In this document: positions 1 through 8,334 of the stretch, in pieces | Layout of the letters: the number at the start of each line of letters is the position of its first letter | Position numbering within the stretch: the first letter of the stretch is position 1 | Origin: Psychromonas antarctica | GTDB taxonomy: Bacteria; Pseudomonadota; Gammaproteobacteria; Enterobacterales; Psychromonadaceae | DNA: 64,000 nt | NCBI RefSeq assembly: GCF_022267535.1 | Contig: NZ_JAHNZV010000010.1 | Coordinates: 1 to 64,000, forward strand | Direction of reading: 5' to 3' | Notes under the pieces: model-generated | Seen by the model: the letters and a program-made list of their open reading frames with translations, nothing else | The model's database searches: none | What the model was told of the DNA's origin: nothing | Position numbers and translations under genes: made by a program

Positions 1-297
1 CCTCAAATCGGTCGTTCATGGCATGCTAACTGGGAGAACTTGAATACGCTGTTCGATTACCCCGCAGATATCCGTAAGGTGATTTATACGACGAATGCGA
101 TTGAATCATTAAATAGTGTGATTAGAAAATCAGTTAAAACGAGAAAGGTATTTCCGAGCGATGACGCAGCGTTCAAAGTGGTGTATTTAGCCATTCAAGC
201 CGCGTCTAAAAAGTGGACTATGCCAATAAGGAATTGGAAACCCGCCTTAAATCGCTTTATAATCGAATTTGAGGAGCAACTAGCTCCCCATATCTAA
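1..297 (+). CDS. IS256-family transposase, C-terminal part (partial)
   Basis: The frame starts upstream of the window and runs to a TAA at 295-297, giving the last 98 residues. The motif IRKVIYTTNAIESLNSVIRK followed by a FPSDDAAFKVVYLA stretch is characteristic of the C-terminal part of IS256 (mutator-type) DDE transposases. It includes the conserved Glu of the DDE triad in TNAIESLN. The protein catalyses transposition of its own element. Whether the full gene is intact cannot be judged from here. A TTG at 40 is in frame but is internal, not a start. Confidence 0.9.
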   Translation, partial: PQIGRSWHANWENLNTLFDYPADIRKVIYTTNAIESLNSVIRKSVKTRKVFPSDDAAFKVVYLAIQAASKKWTMPIRNWKPALNRFIIEFEEQLAPHI

Positions 298-330
298 CGG
301 GCATTTACACAGTTTGTTTTACACCCTCCC
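1..330 (+). mobile_element. Right end of an IS256-family insertion sequence (5' part outside window)
   Basis: The window opens inside a transposase gene of the IS256 (mutator) family. The reading frame is open from base 1. Immediately after its stop, bases 300-330 carry a T/C-rich terminal sequence (GCATTTACACAGTTTGTTTT, then ACACCCTCCC) of the kind that ends IS256-type elements. The exact outer end and the target duplication cannot be fixed because the left end lies outside the window. The element overlaps and terminates the minus-strand gene at 305-664. Confidence 0.75.
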
Positions 331-664
331 CTCTGTCTTCGTCATATATCCCAATCAAACCGAGTAGCACTCTGCCAACTGTTTCATTATCACTTATAGT
401 CCAAAAGCCACGCATTTTGTTTGCTTTAGCGCCAGAGCTTAATCCCCGGACATAAGCTTCGTTATAGATATCAATATCAAAGTCTTCAAAAAAGTCACCA
501 AGCGTTCTGTGTGTAAAGTTAAGCAGATGCCCACCCTCCATTTGCAGGTGCTTCTCTAAAATATTTTTATCTCTTTTGGTTAGATCAGCTATAAAATCTC
601 CTAGTAAGAGATTTATTTTACCATAAACAATCCTTTGCACTAGAGAAACAAACAACGGGATCAA
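305..664 (-). pseudogene. Truncated gene of unknown family, cut by the IS256 end
   Basis: About 119 codons with no ATG. The first usable start is TTG at 664, and the open frame continues to about 704 without a start, so the 5' end is also uncertain. The middle part, with a hydrophobic 'GGHLLNFTHRTLGDFF' stretch followed by 'DIY-EAY' and 'KANKMRGFW', recalls small HEPN/AbiJ-N-terminal-like proteins seen near phage-resistance genes; this is recall, not a search. The last five residues (VKQTV) and the stop codon are encoded by the terminal sequence of the IS256 element, so the insertion removed the natural C-terminus. Probably a remnant. Confidence 0.5.
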
Positions 665-1124
665 GTCTCGCTTTTTGCCATTATTAAGCCGAAATAGAGT
701 AGGTTACAGATAAGCAGCATAAAATTTTCTAAGGCTTTGTGCCCCTATACGACCTAGAAAGCTAACTCGAAAACGGCCCAGGCGAGCTAGAAAGTGACTC
801 ATAAATGTTTGAGGGTAATTCAGGTATATTTAGCCGCTTGGGCTCGAAAAAGTAGCTAAATGGGAAAAGCGTTTTTTATGTCCCCAAAAACGTCTTTAAT
901 ACAACTTTTTTAACCTGCTATTTCGAGGTTGATATCGAATAATTGAGCATTGCTTTTAAGAGGTTTGTGTTGATTTGATAATGAAGTGGTTATTTGCATA
1001 AGAAAAAATCACTACTTAACATAACAGGCATTTCCTGCATAAGGTTTGAAGCTTACATAGCTATATTTACTTAATTGTGATATAAATGCCATTTGTTTTA
1101 TTTTATTAAGTAAAGGGGTGTATT
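665..1124. other. Gene-free stretch
   Basis: 460 bp with no convincing gene. The only structure noticed is a weak inverted repeat around 869-894 (CGTTTTT / AAAAACG). The sequence becomes increasingly AT-rich towards the gene at 1125, which has a good ribosome-binding site at its end (AAGGGG). Confidence 0.5.
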
Positions 1125-1625
1125 GTGACTAAAAGCGCTAGAGAAAAAGCCCTATTAAGGGTTCAATTGAAAAAATTTAATTTAGATGAACTTCTTTTTA
1201 ATGAGGAAGAAACGGTATTAATTCTTAAATTTATCTTTAAAAGAAATCACTCATTAATAGATCGTATTGCGGTTAACGATGCTCTTAGAGAATTTGCTCA
1301 AGGGTTATTATTAACTGCTGTGGATCAATCGTATGGTCTTGGTTTCGTTGATTCGTTACTTAACGCATTATTATCAAATCCTCGAGCAGGTATAAAAAAG
1401 ATATTAATTAAGTTTGGCAAAAAAGCTATGAAACACTGGTTTAAACACGCAACAGTAAAAGACCTAACCAAAATTCAAATCTATGACAGAGTTTGTGATT
1501 CTATTGAATATAACTTTGTCCATAAATTACAGAGTCATGCAAATGGAGTGGCAAAGCTGAATGATAATAATTTTGGGGTTTTAGCTTTGCACCCATTTTC
1601 AAATAACAAAAAAGTATGGGCCTAA
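1125..1625 (+). CDS. Hypothetical protein, AT-rich accessory gene
   Basis: 166 codons starting with GTG, preceded at 7-9 nt by a TAAAGGGG ribosome-binding site. The product is basic, rich in Lys, Leu and Phe, and mostly helical in appearance. It has no signal peptide, clear membrane segment or motif that I recognise. Its 3' end overlaps the next gene by 10 bp, so the two are probably co-transcribed and translationally coupled. Codon use is clearly more AT-rich than in the core genes of the window, suggesting acquisition by transfer. The function is unknown. Confidence 0.6.
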   Translation: MTKSAREKALLRVQLKKFNLDELLFNEEETVLILKFIFKRNHSLIDRIAVNDALREFAQGLLLTAVDQSYGLGFVDSLLNALLSNPRAGIKKILIKFGKKAMKHWFKHATVKDLTKIQIYDRVCDSIEYNFVHKLQSHANGVAKLNDNNFGVLALHPFSNNKKVWA

Positions 1626-2158
1626 TAGTGAAAAAAATTGCTTATGTAATAACTTCCATAGTTGTGTGTGTGTGTTTGTATTTTGGTACTGTTTTATATG
1701 TATTAGATAAAAGTCATATTGAAGATGTTATTATTTGTGCCACGAGTGATGATGCTTACAAAATACCTACAGGTTTTTGTAACTTATATTTAGTGAATTA
1801 TCGCGTAACAAAGTCAGATGTTCGTAGTCTAGAAGAAGGTATAGGTATAGCTTTTTTGTTTAATCTACGAGATGAAAACCTTCGATACCAATATCTTGAT
1901 TTATTTATTAACAATGGTGCTTCTATTGATTTTGTTAATCATATTGATGGTCTTTCCCCTCTTCTAGCGGCCGTTATGATTAATGACCAAAATTTAGTGG
2001 AATACTTGCTTGCCAAAGGTGCTGATGTTAGTAAAAAAGATAATAAATTTGAATTGTCTCCAGTTGATTTTATTAATCTACTGTCTGAAAAGGAAAAAAG
2101 TCGTAATGCGGAAGTAGATAGGAGCGCAATATTAAAGTTGCTTACAAACCATATCTAA
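1616..2158 (+). CDS. Membrane-anchored ankyrin-repeat protein
   Basis: 180 codons. Residues about 6-30 form one hydrophobic segment (AYVITSIVVCVCLYFGTVLYVL), a likely membrane anchor or uncleaved signal. The region from about residue 100 to 145 has ankyrin-type repeats, with 'NNGASIDFVNHIDGLSPLLA' and 'LVEYLLAKGADVSKKDN'. Ankyrin repeats bind proteins. A short anchored ankyrin protein next to a small unknown gene is a layout sometimes seen for immunity or inhibitor partners, but nothing here proves that. ATG at 1616 overlaps the preceding gene; GTG at 1628 is an alternative start. AT-rich like its partner. Confidence 0.65.
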   Translation: MGLIVKKIAYVITSIVVCVCLYFGTVLYVLDKSHIEDVIICATSDDAYKIPTGFCNLYLVNYRVTKSDVRSLEEGIGIAFLFNLRDENLRYQYLDLFINNGASIDFVNHIDGLSPLLAAVMINDQNLVEYLLAKGADVSKKDNKFELSPVDFINLLSEKEKSRNAEVDRSAILKLLTNHI

Positions 2159-2306
2159 GGAGTTTTTTGTATTTACCATAACACCCGTTTACGCACAACT
2201 ACTGAGGCTACCTGAAATGGTGGCCTTTTTTGTCTAGAGTTAAATTCCCTAGGGCGTTTTTTTGTACTTAGAGTGGAACAAGCAAGGGGGGTCACAAGGG
2301 GGGGGG

Positions 2307-2327
2307 CAGGTCTTTCATTTTGCATTT
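2307..2327 (+). repeat. Left copy of a 21-bp inverted repeat flanking the REP-associated transposase
   Basis: Bases 2307-2327 (core AGGTCTTTCATTTTGCATTT) are the exact reverse complement of 3230-3250. The two copies enclose the Y1 transposase gene. The left copy is preceded by two G-runs (2285-2291 and 2298-2306). Confidence 0.85.
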
Positions 2328-2381
2328 GTTTGTTATTTAACCTATGTTTGTGATGTTGACTGTTAATTTATAGGTGTATTT

Positions 2382-3224
2382 ATGAGTCGTCCTTTACGTA
2401 TCGAATTTTCAGGTGCGCTTTATCATGTCACATCGCGTGGTAATGAAAGAAAAGCTATTTACCTTGAAGAGAATGATTTCGAGATATTCTTGAATTTATT
2501 AAATACTGTTTGTTCACGTTATAACTGGGTGATTCATGCTTATTGTTTAATGGATAATCACTACCACCTACTTGTTGAAACTCCCGATGCCAATTTGAGT
2601 AAAGGTATGCGTCAGTTAAACGGTGTTTTTACGCAATCAATCAATAGAAAGTACAGTCGAGTAGGGCATCTTTTTCAAGGGCGCTACAAAGCTATTTTAG
2701 TTGATAAAGATGCTTATTTATTAGAACTCTGTCGTTATATTATTTTAAACCCAGTGCGCGCGAAAATGGTTAATACCCCTGATGAATGGCTGTGGAGTAG
2801 TTGGCAGTGCATGGTTGGAAAGCAGTCTTCACCGAACTGGTTAGCAACAGATGCGTTGTTGAATTATTTTGGTAAAAAACGGTCAGTAGCGATTGCAGAA
2901 TACATCCACTTTGTCGAAGAGGGGGTAAATAAAACCATTTGGGATGATTTACAGCATCAAATATATTTAGGTGATGATACCTTTGTTGAAAAGTATCAAT
3001 TATTAAAAGAATTGCACGAAGGTGATGTATCTGAAATCCCGTTTAAACAGCGTTCTTTGTCACCCTTGCCATTAAAAACTTATCAAGAGCAATCTAATAC
3101 GCGTAATGAAGTGATTATTAAAGCTTACCAATCTGGTGGATATACAATGAAAGAAATCGGCTTTCATTTCGAAATACATTATTCATTAGTAAGTCGTATA
3201 ATATCGGCTAATAAAAAAACATAG
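2382..3224 (+). CDS. REP-associated tyrosine transposase (Y1 / IS200-like, RAYT)
   Basis: 280 codons, ATG start. The N-terminal 150 residues are a Y1 (HUH) nuclease domain. It begins with RIEFSGALYHVTSRGNERK, has the HUH metal-binding pair in MDNHYHLLVE, and the candidate nucleophile Tyr in LCRYIILNPVRA. The C-terminal part (about 240-280) has a helix-turn-helix-like segment (GGYTMKEIGFHFEIHYSLVSRI). RAYT proteins cleave and rejoin single-stranded DNA at REP or REP-like hairpins. They are usually single-copy, domesticated-looking genes. The 21-bp inverted repeats on both sides are the likely REP-like substrate. Full length for the family. Confidence 0.9.
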   Translation: MSRPLRIEFSGALYHVTSRGNERKAIYLEENDFEIFLNLLNTVCSRYNWVIHAYCLMDNHYHLLVETPDANLSKGMRQLNGVFTQSINRKYSRVGHLFQGRYKAILVDKDAYLLELCRYIILNPVRAKMVNTPDEWLWSSWQCMVGKQSSPNWLATDALLNYFGKKRSVAIAEYIHFVEEGVNKTIWDDLQHQIYLGDDTFVEKYQLLKELHEGDVSEIPFKQRSLSPLPLKTYQEQSNTRNEVIIKAYQSGGYTMKEIGFHFEIHYSLVSRIISANKKT

Positions 3225-3229
3225 TCATG

Positions 3230-3250
3230 AAATGCAAAATGAAAGACCTG
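3230..3250 (-). repeat. Right copy of the 21-bp inverted repeat flanking the RAYT gene
   Basis: Exact reverse complement of 2307-2327. It begins 6 bp after the transposase stop codon and runs into the tandem repeat at 3249-3284. Confidence 0.85.
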
Positions 3251-3284
3251 ACCCTCTTGTTTTTACTGACCCTCTTGTTTTTCT
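3249..3284 (+). repeat. Two tandem 18-bp units
   Basis: The unit TGACCCTCTTGTTTTTAC is followed directly by TGACCCTCTTGTTTTTCT. It abuts the RAYT right repeat and may belong to the same REP-like unit. Confidence 0.75.
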
Positions 3285-3529
3285 GTAGCGCACGTACGGA
3301 TCTGTGCCGGAGGCCTATTTTATCGTGTTTAACTACATGATAATTCGGGGCTTTACGGCGATAACCTTTGCAAGAGTAAATAGCGAAAAAGATTTGGGAT
3401 TCTTTTAACCATTTTTTACCCATTGATAGTGGCTCTGTCCGTGAAATTAGCCTAGCAGTCACCTAAACGTCATATACTTTCTTTATAGTCTCTTCAATTG
3501 TTAACCACTATTCCAAGAAGGGAAAACCT
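3285..3529. other. Intergenic region upstream of the alkaline phosphatase gene
   Basis: No convincing gene. A minus-strand open frame here (to 3462) crosses the repeats and the end of the RAYT gene and looks accidental. The last 75 bp hold the probable Pho-regulated promoter described separately. Confidence 0.5.
3456..3489 (+). promoter_or_regulatory. Probable Pho box and -10 of the alkaline phosphatase promoter
   Basis: CAGTCAC (3456-3462), a 4-bp AT-rich spacer (CTAA), then ACGTCAT (3467-3473) gives the two direct 7-mers spaced 11 bp apart that PhoB recognises (consensus CTGTCAT). Each copy matches at 5 of 7 positions. A -10-like TATAGT (3484-3489) follows 10 bp after the box, the spacing usual for PhoB-activated promoters that lack a -35 box. 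Confidence 0.55.
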
Positions 3530-5125
3530 ATGAGAAATTTTAAACTAGCGACTAAGACATTTTTGGCAGTTTCTTTAGTACTTGCAAGTTATTCAACTCT
3601 TGCAGACTCGCACGTTAAAAATGTTATTTTGATGATCGGTGATGGTATGGGCCCAGGACAAATGGGGTTATTGGAACAGTATGCCCGTCAAGCACCACAT
3701 TCTATTTATAATGGTCGCGAGACGGCAATGAAAAAAATCATTGATAATGGCGTATTAGGCATGTCATTGCATAACCCTGCTGATAAGTTGGTTGTTGACT
3801 CTGCATGTTCTGCGGCTCACTTGGCTTCAGGAGTAGACGCACCATCAGAATCCGTTGGCATCGATATGGATGGTAATTATGTTGAAAGTGTTTTAGAAAT
3901 AGCTAAAAGGCTCGGCAAAGCAACGGGATTAGTCTCTGATACTCGCTTAACTCACGCAACACCCGCCGCATTTGCTTCTCATCAGCCACATCGTTCATTA
4001 GAAAATGAAATCGCTGAAGAAATGTTAGCCACTGGTGTAGATGTCATGCTTTCGGGAGGGTTACGTTACTTTATCCCAATGTCGGCAAATGACAAAAAAG
4101 GGAAACTATATCAACAACTTGTTAAGCAAACAGGTGGTGATATTAAGATCAAGTCTAAACGTAAAGATGAAAAGAACCTGCTAACTGAAGCAAAAGATGC
4201 AGGTTATAGCGTCGTTCATACACGTAAAATGCTGGCTAATGCAAAAGGTGACAAAATTCTGGGCTTATTTGCCTATTCGGGTATGAATGACGGCATTACC
4301 TACAGCAATAGCAAAGACTCTGCTCAACGTACTCAGCCAAGTTTGAAAGAGATGACGATAAAGGCACTTGATACATTATCTAAAGATCCTGATGGTTTCT
4401 TTTTAATGATTGAAGGTGGTCAGATTGATTGGGCGGGTCATAGTAATGATGCCGGGACGATGTTACATGAAATGCTTAAATTTGATGAAACAATAGAATA
4501 TGTCTATGAGTGGGTCAAAGATCGTCAAGATACGTTAGTGGTTATCACCGCCGATCATGAAACAGGTGGTTTTGGCTTTAGTTATTCTCGCGCAAATCCA
4601 CCAAAAGCGGAAAAACGTTCAGGTACTGCGTTTAAAAATCGAGATTATAAACCGAACTTTAACTTTGGTGACTTAGTAATCTTAGACAAACTCTACAATC
4701 AAAAAATGAGCTTAGGGAATATGATGGCGGCATATGATAAATCTGACCTAAAGCCTGAGTCTTTACTAAAAATCGTTAATGCAAATAGTGATTTTAAAAT
4801 TACATTAGCTCAGGCGAAGAGGATTTTAGAAAGAGAAACAAATACTTTCCATGATGCTCACAATAAGTATCTGGAAGCAGAAACATTCCCAAAAGTTGAT
4901 GACTTTGAAGCTTTCTATGTTTACGGTGAAGAGATTCGAAATGACTTAATCGGAAGAGCAATGAGTGAAGAGCAAAATGTTGTCTGGGGAACAGGAACAC
5001 ATACGGCGACACCTGTTGCTGTTATAGCTTATGGGCCCGATCAAGCGACGTCACCCTTTTCGTCACTTTCTCACCATACTGACATCGGTCAGTTGCTCAT
5101 TAAAACGGTTAAATCAGGTCAGTAA
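3530..5125 (+). CDS. phoA: Secreted alkaline phosphatase (PhoA family)
   Basis: 531 codons. A signal peptide (MRNFKLATKTFLAVSLVLAS...LA, cleavage near residue 25) sends it to the periplasm. Metal and active-site motifs are in order: MIGDGMGPGQ (metal Asp38), VVDSACSAAHLASG (phosphorylated Ser91), IEGGQIDWAGHSND (metal ligands about 300), TADHETGGFG (metal ligands) and GTHTATPVAV near the C-terminus. The enzyme hydrolyses phosphomonoesters to release phosphate. It is slightly longer than E. coli PhoA because of a middle insertion. A ribosome-binding site (GAAGGG) precedes the ATG. A likely Pho box lies upstream, and a phosphodiesterase gene follows at 90 bp, consistent with a phosphate-starvation unit. 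Confidence 0.9.
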   Translation: MRNFKLATKTFLAVSLVLASYSTLADSHVKNVILMIGDGMGPGQMGLLEQYARQAPHSIYNGRETAMKKIIDNGVLGMSLHNPADKLVVDSACSAAHLASGVDAPSESVGIDMDGNYVESVLEIAKRLGKATGLVSDTRLTHATPAAFASHQPHRSLENEIAEEMLATGVDVMLSGGLRYFIPMSANDKKGKLYQQLVKQTGGDIKIKSKRKDEKNLLTEAKDAGYSVVHTRKMLANAKGDKILGLFAYSGMNDGITYSNSKDSAQRTQPSLKEMTIKALDTLSKDPDGFFLMIEGGQIDWAGHSNDAGTMLHEMLKFDETIEYVYEWVKDRQDTLVVITADHETGGFGFSYSRANPPKAEKRSGTAFKNRDYKPNFNFGDLVILDKLYNQKMSLGNMMAAYDKSDLKPESLLKIVNANSDFKITLAQAKRILERETNTFHDAHNKYLEAETFPKVDDFEAFYVYGEEIRNDLIGRAMSEEQNVVWGTGTHTATPVAVIAYGPDQATSPFSSLSHHTDIGQLLIKTVKSGQ

Positions 5126-5140
5126 TTAATTTAAATACAT

Positions 5141-5164
5141 CTGCATAAGCGGTTGCTTATGCAG
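5141..5164 (+). terminator. Hairpin between phoA and the phosphodiesterase gene
   Basis: CTGCATAAGC, loop GGTT, GCTTATGCAG: a perfect 10-bp stem 15 bp after the phoA stop. It is not followed by a T-run, so it may stabilise the phoA message or partly terminate rather than act as a full intrinsic terminator. Confidence 0.5.
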
Positions 5165-5215
5165 ATTGTGACTTGAACTTTTGTGTCAAAAAAGAATTAA
5201 AACAAGGAAGATTAA

Positions 5216-6429
5216 ATGAAAAAAATAACCACGTCATTTATTATGTTAGCGTTAGGGTTAAGTACATTTTCTACATGGGCTAGTGAGCCAGTATTTATTG
5301 GTGTTCGACCGTTGTTTTTAGTTGATGAAATGGATGAAGGTCCTTTGAAGGCTAAATTATCACAATGTAGTGAAGGTACATTTGAAAGAAGTGATTTTTC
5401 TATTGCGCATCGTGGTGCGCCAATGCAATTTCCCGAACACACTAAAGAATCTTATTTGGCAGCCATTAGGAGTGGAGCAGGTATTGTTGAATGTGATGTC
5501 ACATTCACCAAAGACAAACAGTTAGTTTGCCGTCACTCACAAAGTGATCTTCATACCACAACAGATGTGTTAGCTCATCCTAAATTAGCCGCAAAATGCA
5601 CAACCCCTTTTATCCCCGCAGATCCCGCTAATGGTATAAAAGCACAAGCTGAATGTCGGACGTCTGATTTTACTTTAAGTGAATTTAAAACATTAAAAGG
5701 AAAAATGGATGGTTCAAATCCAATGGCAACAACGGTAGATGAGTATATGCGAGGTACACCAGTTGGAGAACTGATCTTTATGCTACTCGTGGTACTTTGA
5801 TGACACATGCTGAAAGTGCGGCGTTGTTTAAAGCGCATGGTATAAAAGTGACTCCAGAGCTAAAATCAGCTGCCGTAGAGATGCCATATAATGGTTTCAC
5901 TCAGGAAATGTATGCAAAAAAACTAATCGATGAATTAAAAGAGGCTGGGATTAGTGCATCGGATAGTTATTTACAGTCTTTTAATCTTGAAGATATAAAG
6001 TACTGGATCAAAAATAATCCTCAATTTGCAAAGCAAGCCGTCTTTCTTGATGCGCGAATGTATGAAGATAACGATTTCAACGCATCATTAAAAAATATGA
6101 AGTCACTTGCTGATGCAGGAGTAAACATTATTGCACCACCAATCTATGCATTACTTACGTTAGATGAGAAAGGCGAAATAGTTCCGTCAGCTTATGCTTT
6201 GTATGCGAAACAGGCTGGGTTAAATATCATAACTTGGTCACTTGAACGTTCTGGGCCCTTGGCACAAGGTGGTGGTTGGTATTATCAAAGTGTCACTGAT
6301 GCCATTAAAAGTGATGGTGATACCATGAAGGTTTTGGATGTACTCGCAAAACAAGTGGGTGTTATCGGTGTTTTCAGTGATTGGCCTGCAACGGTAACAT
6401 ATTATGCAAATTGCATGGGGATGGAGTAG
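5216..6429 (+). pseudogene. Glycerophosphodiester phosphodiesterase, split by a frameshift
   Basis: Two reading frames together make one GDPD-family protein of about 404 residues. The first (5216-5800) has a signal peptide ([22 protein letters not shown]) and the active-site start [16 protein letters not shown]...[21 protein letters not shown], with catalytic His/Arg and Glu/Asp. The second (from about 5762 in the other frame) continues [23 protein letters not shown] to the TAG at 6429. The frame is lost near 5756-5764, where one extra base (for example an A in ACACCAGTTGG) would restore it. The enzyme would release glycerol-3-phosphate from deacylated phospholipids, which fits the preceding phoA. 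It could be a real mutation or a sequencing error. Confidence 0.85.
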
Positions 6430-6951
6430 CTATCTAACTTGATTATTGGGATATGATTTAACACAGAAATACGCGAAAATAGGAGGTAGTATCAGTTTGC
6501 TTATCCAGAATTGAGGTTAATTATGTCTTCACTGGGGTAGTCGAATCAATTAGACCTCGTCATGGAAAGTTGGCTCATACTCGAAGATAAAAGTGTCTAT
6601 TGCTCAGATGCTTGTATTTTAAATAAAAATGATAGAAGTGCATTATCTCAAAAAATAAAACAAGCATTAGCGAATAAAGAATATAATGAAGTGAAGTGTT
6701 TATAACCTGTAAATCCAACTAAAACTAACTCCGCCAACAGGATTGTGATTACGGTTGTGGCGGATTCAATCCCCGCCATTAGGCCCCTTTTATTAAAAGA
6801 GCTTAATCGTACAGAATTTATCTGCCTACATAAGAATGGGGGGAGAATATGCCCAATAGTAATGAATCCCCCGCATGCAGGATTTTTTAGATTACCAAGG
6901 TGAGCAATACTGCGTATTACTTTAAGTTACTCCTAAGGATTCTTAAAACCA
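6430..6951. other. Gene-poor stretch with a possible broken small gene
   Basis: A 47-codon frame at 6562-6705 (MESWLILEDKSVYCSDACIL...) has no ribosome-binding site. An ATG at 6523, with GAGG upstream, is in frame but separated from it by a TAG at 6538. This may be a nonsense-mutated small gene or chance. An imperfect inverted repeat with CCGCCA/TGGCGG arms spans about 6731-6763. Nothing else is supported. Confidence 0.35.
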
Positions 6952-7929
6952 TTAGAGATCAATAAGTTGAAATTGCTTAATGATCGATTGATGTTTCTGA
7001 GCCAACTTTCCTGGGCGAACGGGTGGAATACGCTTCTGATCAACTTCCTGATTTGTTTTGATAAATTGAAAAGAAAAGTGCTCAGTTAACTCATGTTTAC
7101 GACTCTGTTGCGATAAATCGGCAATGTCAGCGATATCAATCGCTGGATCAAAACGATGAAATCCTCGATAACTGAAATGCTTATCCACATGGGAATTACT
7201 AAGATCAACAAGTTTATCCATTAATGCTCGGCTTAATGTATTTAGCGATAAATTATCAACTTGTAAGTAAATAATTTGATCTGTTGTTTCAGGTAATGTG
7301 CTGCGTTTTGTTTTGTGTACTTCAATATCAAGCAACCATAATCCATTATTTCGCCGCTCAATTTGATGTAGCGTTAATGTGCTGTGATCATAACAAATAG
7401 CACCCAGCACATTCGCAATTTGCATCTCTGCTTTGATGTGCACCGGCTGAACTCTTTGATGTTGTTGTTTTTCATATTGTTCGGCCATTAAAGGTAGATC
7501 AATGTGAGTATTAAAGGGGGTGGTGATGCTATTACTGAGAGTCAATTTGAAAAGCTCTCGTATTTCATGCTCACGCGATTTTTTAATAGCTAAAAACACA
7601 CTTTGTATAATTTCTGAAGTCGGCAACTCTGGCTCAATGCGCCATTTACGCCCGAATAATAGCTTCAATCCGCCTGCTAATGGCAGCTTTTGGTAATTAT
7701 CATGGCCAACGACACCAACTTGTATATAAAGCCCTGTTACCCCTTGAGCGGCAAATACGACGTAACGCGGATCATATTCAATATCGCAAATAAGAGCTTC
7801 AACACTTTGCAAAGTGTGTTGATAGGTGAGGTAATGTTGCGGGATACAATATTTACCATTATTTAATTGCACCGTTGGGGCTTCAGGCATAATACCCTCC
7901 CCCAAACGTAATAGGACTTCTTTATCCAT
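6952..7929 (-). CDS. Conserved-looking hypothetical protein
   Basis: 325 codons, ATG start. It is soluble in appearance, with no signal peptide or membrane segment, and has mixed alpha/beta character. The N-terminal half has a 'DIEYDPRYVVFAAQGVTGLYIQVGVVG' core. The C-terminus is polar and basic. I do not recognise the family. It is flanked by gene-poor regions on both sides and appears monocistronic. Codon use matches the core genes, so it is probably a real, resident gene. The function is unknown. Confidence 0.65.
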   Translation of the reverse strand: MDKEVLLRLGEGIMPEAPTVQLNNGKYCIPQHYLTYQHTLQSVEALICDIEYDPRYVVFAAQGVTGLYIQVGVVGHDNYQKLPLAGGLKLLFGRKWRIEPELPTSEIIQSVFLAIKKSREHEIRELFKLTLSNSITTPFNTHIDLPLMAEQYEKQQHQRVQPVHIKAEMQIANVLGAICYDHSTLTLHQIERRNNGLWLLDIEVHKTKRSTLPETTDQIIYLQVDNLSLNTLSRALMDKLVDLSNSHVDKHFSYRGFHRFDPAIDIADIADLSQQSRKHELTEHFSFQFIKTNQEVDQKRIPPVRPGKLAQKHQSIIKQFQLIDL

Positions 7930-8334
7930 TGGAGTACCTTTATTTTGATTTTATAGGTACTACGATGACAGGGGCAATAAGGTTCATAAACGGGTAAGAA
8001 AATGGCAATAAATGACGATTGGATCTGATTTTGCAAAATTTAATTGAGAAATAATGACTTGTCCCTCCCGCCAATGCTTAGCAGCTAATATATTCCCATT
8101 AGGGGAAGCCAAATTGCACTCATCTGTGTCGTTATAAGGCCTCAATGTAAATCACTAGACTTCGATTTTATGTCTAGCATCTATACTTAGCTGCGATATA
8201 GGTCATAGCGCTAATCTACTTGTATAATTTACGCTACTACCTATGATAAATAGTGTGGCTGTCAGGTTGATATAAAAAAGCCCCTTCCCCTAGCAAAAAA
8301 ATTTGATTCTTTATATTAAGTATGGGTACACATA
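7930..8334. other. Intergenic region between divergent genes
   Basis: 405 bp between the hypothetical gene and the HD-GYP gene. A TATAAT hexamer at 8223-8228 lies 107 bp before the HD-GYP start but has no matching -35 at the usual distance. No other signal was found. Confidence 0.4.

Noticed and set aside
869-894. Possible terminator (CGTTTTT/AAAAACG)
   Set aside because: Weak AT-only stem with no gene ending nearby.
3208-3462. 84-codon minus-strand frame across the RAYT 3' end and repeats
   Set aside because: It runs through the transposase stop, the inverted repeat and the tandem repeat; composition and position fit chance.
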